Positions 61,263-64,000 of a stretch of DNA of 64,000 nucleotides are shown piece by piece (the first letter of the stretch is position 1; the number at the start of each line of letters is the position of its first letter). The stretch is from Sporosarcina luteola (GTDB lineage: Bacteria > Bacillota > Bacilli > Bacillales_A > Planococcaceae). The notes beneath the pieces are model-generated. The model was given only the letters and a program-made list of their open reading frames with translations, did not search any database and had not been told where the DNA came from. The stretch lies in the NCBI GenBank assembly GCA_014204635.1, contig JACHLS010000007.1:159631-223630 (forward strand). Reading direction: 5' to 3'. The position numbers and the translations under genes are program-made.

Positions 61263-61326
61263 CAATCTTTTATCCATTGCCAGTATGCCTAACTTTTCCA
61301 CAACTTATGCAAAAGGGCACACGACC

Positions 61327-61381
61327 GCATTATAATATTTATGCATTTTATAATGCTACCACAACTCTTATATCAAGTCAA
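61327..61381 (-). promoter_or_regulatory. promoter-like sequence and inverted repeat upstream of rpoB
   Basis: Minus strand TTGACT (61381-61376), 17 bp, TAGCAT (61358-61353). A perfect 9-bp inverted repeat GCATTATAA (61327-61335) / TTATAATGC (61348-61356) overlaps the -10. It lies at the end of the methyltransferase gene and upstream of the terminator at 61222-61262, so its use for rpoB needs read-through. Confidence 0.4.
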
Positions 61382-61980
61382 TGCTTTTTTGATTTGAAGA
61401 TGAAGTACCCTTTGCTCTTCGATACCGTCTCTACATTGCCAAAAAGCTCTTCCAACTTGGAAGATGTCGAAGGCGCCCCCTGCTTCTTCTGGATGACCAC
61501 CCACAGCTCGCCTCCCGCAATCAACTTAGAATGAGCTCCTTCATAAATGTTGAACACCGTCTCTTTTCCTGCCCGGATAGGAGGATTCGTAATCACAGCG
61601 GCAAACCGATCTCCAGATACTGCTGACAGGGCGTCGCTCGGATAAATTTCCACATTACTGATTCCGTTCAGTTCTGCGTTCGCTCTTGCAAGTTCAAGCG
61701 CCCTTTCATTCACATCGATCATATGAACGTTCCGATCCGGAAAAGATGCGGCGATCGACAGTCCGATGGGACCATACCCACACCCGACATCAAGCAGATC
61801 ACCTTGCACTTGCGGCAACACGAATGACTCTGCCAAAAGGCGGGAACCGAAGTCCAATTCTCCTTTGCTGAATACACCCGCATCCGTCTTAAAACGAAAA
61901 GCTATGTCTCGGATGACTGTTTTCCACTCTTTTGGATCACTTTTTACTGTTGGCTTTTTAGAGTAGTAATGCTCTGACAT
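61378..61980 (-). CDS. RsmC-like class I SAM methyltransferase (YbxB type)
   Basis: 200 residues. SAM-binding motif LLDVGCGYGPIGLSIA (about 63-78), acidic VHMIDVNERAL and catalytic motif TNPPIRAGK, typical of guanine-N2 rRNA methyltransferases of the RsmC group. It is shorter than E. coli RsmC because the N-terminal pseudo-domain is absent, as in Bacillus YbxB. It lies between rplL and rpoB as in B. subtilis. Confidence 0.92.
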   Translation of the reverse strand: MSEHYYSKKPTVKSDPKEWKTVIRDIAFRFKTDAGVFSKGELDFGSRLLAESFVLPQVQGDLLDVGCGYGPIGLSIAASFPDRNVHMIDVNERALELARANAELNGISNVEIYPSDALSAVSGDRFAAVITNPPIRAGKETVFNIYEGAHSKLIAGGELWVVIQKKQGAPSTSSKLEELFGNVETVSKSKGYFIFKSKKH

Positions 61981-62034
61981 ACAATTCCTCCTGAACTACG
62001 CGAATTGCGTGACATGTCCATAGATAAAAAAACG

Positions 62035-62066
62035 AAGAAAAGCCCGTCTGTTTTCGACGAGCTTTC
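62035..62066 (-). terminator. terminator after rplL
   Basis: Minus strand AAAGCTCGTC / GACGGGCTTTT with a 7-nt loop (62041-62066) and a U-rich tail TTCTTCG TTTTTTT. Confidence 0.75.
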
Positions 62067-62080
62067 CTCCCTTATAAAAA

Positions 62081-62446
62081 TTACTTAAGTTCTACGCCAG
62101 CGCCAACTTCTTCAAGTTTCGCTTTCATTTCTTCAGCTTCTTCTTTAGAAACGCCTTCTTTAAGTGGTTTTGGAGCGTTGTCAACTAGTTCTTTTGCTTC
62201 TTTCAAGCCAAGACCTGTGATTTCGCGAACCGCTTTGATTACTTTGATTTTTTCTGCGCCAGCAGAAGTAAGGATTACGTCGAATTCAGTTTGTTCAGCA
62301 GCAGCTTCACCAGCACCTGCACCGCCAACCATTGCTACAGGAGCAGCAGCAGTTACGCCGAATTCTTCTTCGATAGCTTTTACTAGATCGTTTAGCTCAA
62401 GGACTGTCATTTCTTTAATCGCGTCAAGGATTTGTTCTTTAGTCAT
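62081..62446 (-). CDS. rplL: 50S ribosomal protein L7/L12
   Basis: 121 residues. The N-terminal dimer helices ([20 protein letters not shown]), an Ala-rich hinge ([12 protein letters not shown]) and the C-terminal factor-binding domain with [12 protein letters not shown] and VKA-type motifs. It recruits EF-Tu, EF-G and others as the stalk. Confidence 0.98.
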   Translation of the reverse strand: MTKEQILDAIKEMTVLELNDLVKAIEEEFGVTAAAPVAMVGGAGAGEAAAEQTEFDVILTSAGAEKIKVIKAVREITGLGLKEAKELVDNAPKPLKEGVSKEEAEEMKAKLEEVGAGVELK

Positions 62447-62522
62447 TATATGTTCCTCCTAAATTGGTTTTGTTTAGACGGGATTCAACCCGCAATTTTG
62501 TTATCAGGCGATAATAGTAATA

Positions 62523-63023
62523 TTAAGCGCCTTGTTCTTCTTTTTGCTCTGCAACAGCTTTTGTCGCAAGCGCGAAGTTGCGCATTGGAGCTTGAAGTAC
62601 GCTGAGGAGCATGGAGAGTAGACCTTCGCGTGAAGGAAGGTCTGCCAAAGCTTTCACGTCTTCTACAGAAGCGATTGTGCCTTCGATGACACCCGCTTTG
62701 ATTTCAAGTTTTTCGTTCTTTTTCGCAAAATCGTTAAGGATTTTGGCAGGAGCTACTACGTCTTCAGTTGAAAACGCGATTGCGTTAGGACCTGTCAAAT
62801 GTTCATTCAATCCTTCAAGACCTGCAATTTCAGCTGCACGGCGGGACATCGAGTTTTTGTAAACTTTGAAGTCTATGCCTGCTTCACGAAGCTGCTTACG
62901 AAGTTCAGTTACTTGGCTGACGTTAAGACCACGATAGTCTACAACGACAACAGAAACTGCTGATTTCAGTTTGCCTGAGATCTCTTCAACTACTGCTTGT
63001 TTAGCTTCTAGTACTTTGCTCAT
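62523..63023 (-). CDS. rplJ: 50S ribosomal protein L10
   Basis: 166 residues, [19 protein letters not shown] at the start, with the C-terminal helix that binds L7/L12 dimers. It follows the L10 leader, through which it should control its own operon. Confidence 0.98.
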   Translation of the reverse strand: MSKVLEAKQAVVEEISGKLKSAVSVVVVDYRGLNVSQVTELRKQLREAGIDFKVYKNSMSRRAAEIAGLEGLNEHLTGPNAIAFSTEDVVAPAKILNDFAKKNEKLEIKAGVIEGTIASVEDVKALADLPSREGLLSMLLSVLQAPMRNFALATKAVAEQKEEQGA

Positions 63024-63063
63024 CTTGACACCTCCTATTGAAATTCGGGGTCATTTATACCAT

Positions 63064-63185
63064 ACGAAAAGCCCTCGGTCCACTTACGTAGACACGAGGG
63101 CAGAAAAGTCGTCATCTTTAAAATAAAGAGCGTCTTGTCCTCGGCAGGATCATTAAGCACTTGGCCCCTGCTGTCTACGGTACAA
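63064..63185 (-). ncRNA. ribosomal protein L10 leader
   Basis: A structured leader of about 120 nt between rplA and rplJ. A terminator stem GCCCTCG / CGAGGGC (63101-63071) is followed by TTTTC, and upstream GTAGACAGCAGGGGCC and CCGAGGACAAG segments can pair in the alternative, antiterminating fold. Place and architecture match the known L10(L12)4-binding leader of Firmicutes. Confidence 0.8.
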
Positions 63186-63239
63186 ATGATGTATTATCAC
63201 AAACGACATCTTACAGGAAGTTTCGTCTGTTGTCAATAA

Positions 63240-63941
63240 TTATTTTACTGTTACTGTAGATGGATCGATTTTAACTGCTGGGCCCATTGTAGTCGTAACG
63301 TTTACGGACTTCATGTATGTGCCTTTTGCTGCAGCTGGCTTCGCTTTAAGGATTGTTTCAAATACAGTTGCAAAGTTCTCTTGAAGTTTCTCATTATCAA
63401 AAGATGCTTTTCCGATTGGCGCGTGGATGATACCTTCTTTGGAAGCACGGTATTCAACTTTACCTGCTTTGATTTCCTGAATAGCTTTCGCCACGTCAAA
63501 CGTTACAGTTCCTGTTTTAGGGTTAGGCATAAGTCCTTTTGGTCCCAATACGCGACCAATCTTACCTACTTCACCCATCATGTCAGGTGTAGCTACGATT
63601 ACGTCAAAGTCGAACCAACCTTGTTGGATCTTATTGATATATTCTGCATCACCTACATAGTCTGCACCCGCAGCTTCCGCTTCTTTCACTTTTTCACCTT
63701 TAGCGAAAACGAGAACGCGTTGTGTTTTACCAGTTCCGTTCGGAAGAACAACTGCTCCACGGATTTGTTGGTCATTTTTACGAGTGTCGATTCCTAGACG
63801 GAACGCAACTTCAACTGTAGCATCGAAATTAACCGTGCTTGTTTTTTTCGCAAGCTCAATTGCTTCCTTGTAATCGTACACTTTTGTGCGGTCTACAAGT
63901 TTCGCAGCTTCAGTGAATTTTTTACCTCTTTTATTAGCCAT
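63240..63941 (-). CDS. rplA: 50S ribosomal protein L1
   Basis: 233 residues, [19 protein letters not shown] at the start, with the family segment near [20 protein letters not shown]. It forms the L1 stalk. It is the first gene of the window in transcription order. Upstream (63942-64000) only leader sequence is seen, with AGGAGG before the ATG; rplK would lie beyond the edge. Confidence 0.98.
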   Translation of the reverse strand: MANKRGKKFTEAAKLVDRTKVYDYKEAIELAKKTSTVNFDATVEVAFRLGIDTRKNDQQIRGAVVLPNGTGKTQRVLVFAKGEKVKEAEAAGADYVGDAEYINKIQQGWFDFDVIVATPDMMGEVGKIGRVLGPKGLMPNPKTGTVTFDVAKAIQEIKAGKVEYRASKEGIIHAPIGKASFDNEKLQENFATVFETILKAKPAAAKGTYMKSVNVTTTMGPAVKIDPSTVTVK

Positions 63942-64000
63942 TAAGATTTCCTCCTCATTGTGGTTTTAACGGGTTGAACCTCCCACGAATAAGGGTTGCG

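Overview
The window looks like a low-to-medium GC Firmicute of the Bacillales, most likely a Planococcaceae member close to Sporosarcina. This is inferred from the ribosomal gene order (read backwards here), the zinc-type S14, the rpoC-rplGB-rpsL order, ecfA1A2T-truA-rplM-rpsI after rplQ, strong AGGAGG ribosome binding sites and several TTG/GTG starts. No species can be fixed from sequence alone.

Region 1 (1-13,050) is accessory. It holds a 41-bp tandem repeat array, an S8 protease without a visible signal peptide, a CyuA-type L-cysteine desulfidase with a 22-bp palindrome in its leader, a probable 40-residue gene, a BlaI/M56 regulatory pair beside a BdbD-BdbC disulfide pair that shares its operator motif, an Xre/membrane protein pair with a textbook promoter and operator, a candidate small RNA, HelD, an S66 peptidase, and a phosphotransferase-like gene whose C-terminus lies in the -1 frame behind an A_AAA_AAG heptamer.

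Region 2 (13,100-26,550) is a ureide catabolic island. It has an MFS transporter, a two-component system with a Cache-type sensor, carbamate kinase plus the three AllH/AllG/AllF-type subunits of oxamate carbamoyltransferase, an HSL-type esterase, a ureidoglycolate dehydrogenase (AllD type) and an M20 allantoate amidohydrolase-like enzyme. Together they could take allantoate to oxalurate, then to oxamate and carbamoyl phosphate, and recover ATP. Two promoters, for the transporter and for allF, share an unusually exact activator-type architecture. This is the best candidate for an undescribed regulon.

Region 3 (26,900-28,600) is a small accessory patch with a secreted C39-like protein and a small membrane protein.

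Region 4 (28,890-64,000) is the conserved ribosomal and RNA polymerase superoperon, all on the minus strand. Read in the transcribed direction it runs rplA, L10 leader, rplJ, rplL, rsmC-like, rpoB, rpoC, rplGB, rpsL, rpsG, fusA, tuf, the S10/spc/alpha clusters (rpsJ to rplQ, with secY, adk, infA and rpmJ), ecfA1-ecfA2-ecfT, truA, rplM, rpsI. Notable here are a decayed map remnant between adk and infA, a 400-bp structured leader before ecfA1, and a 1-kb gap between tuf and rpsJ.
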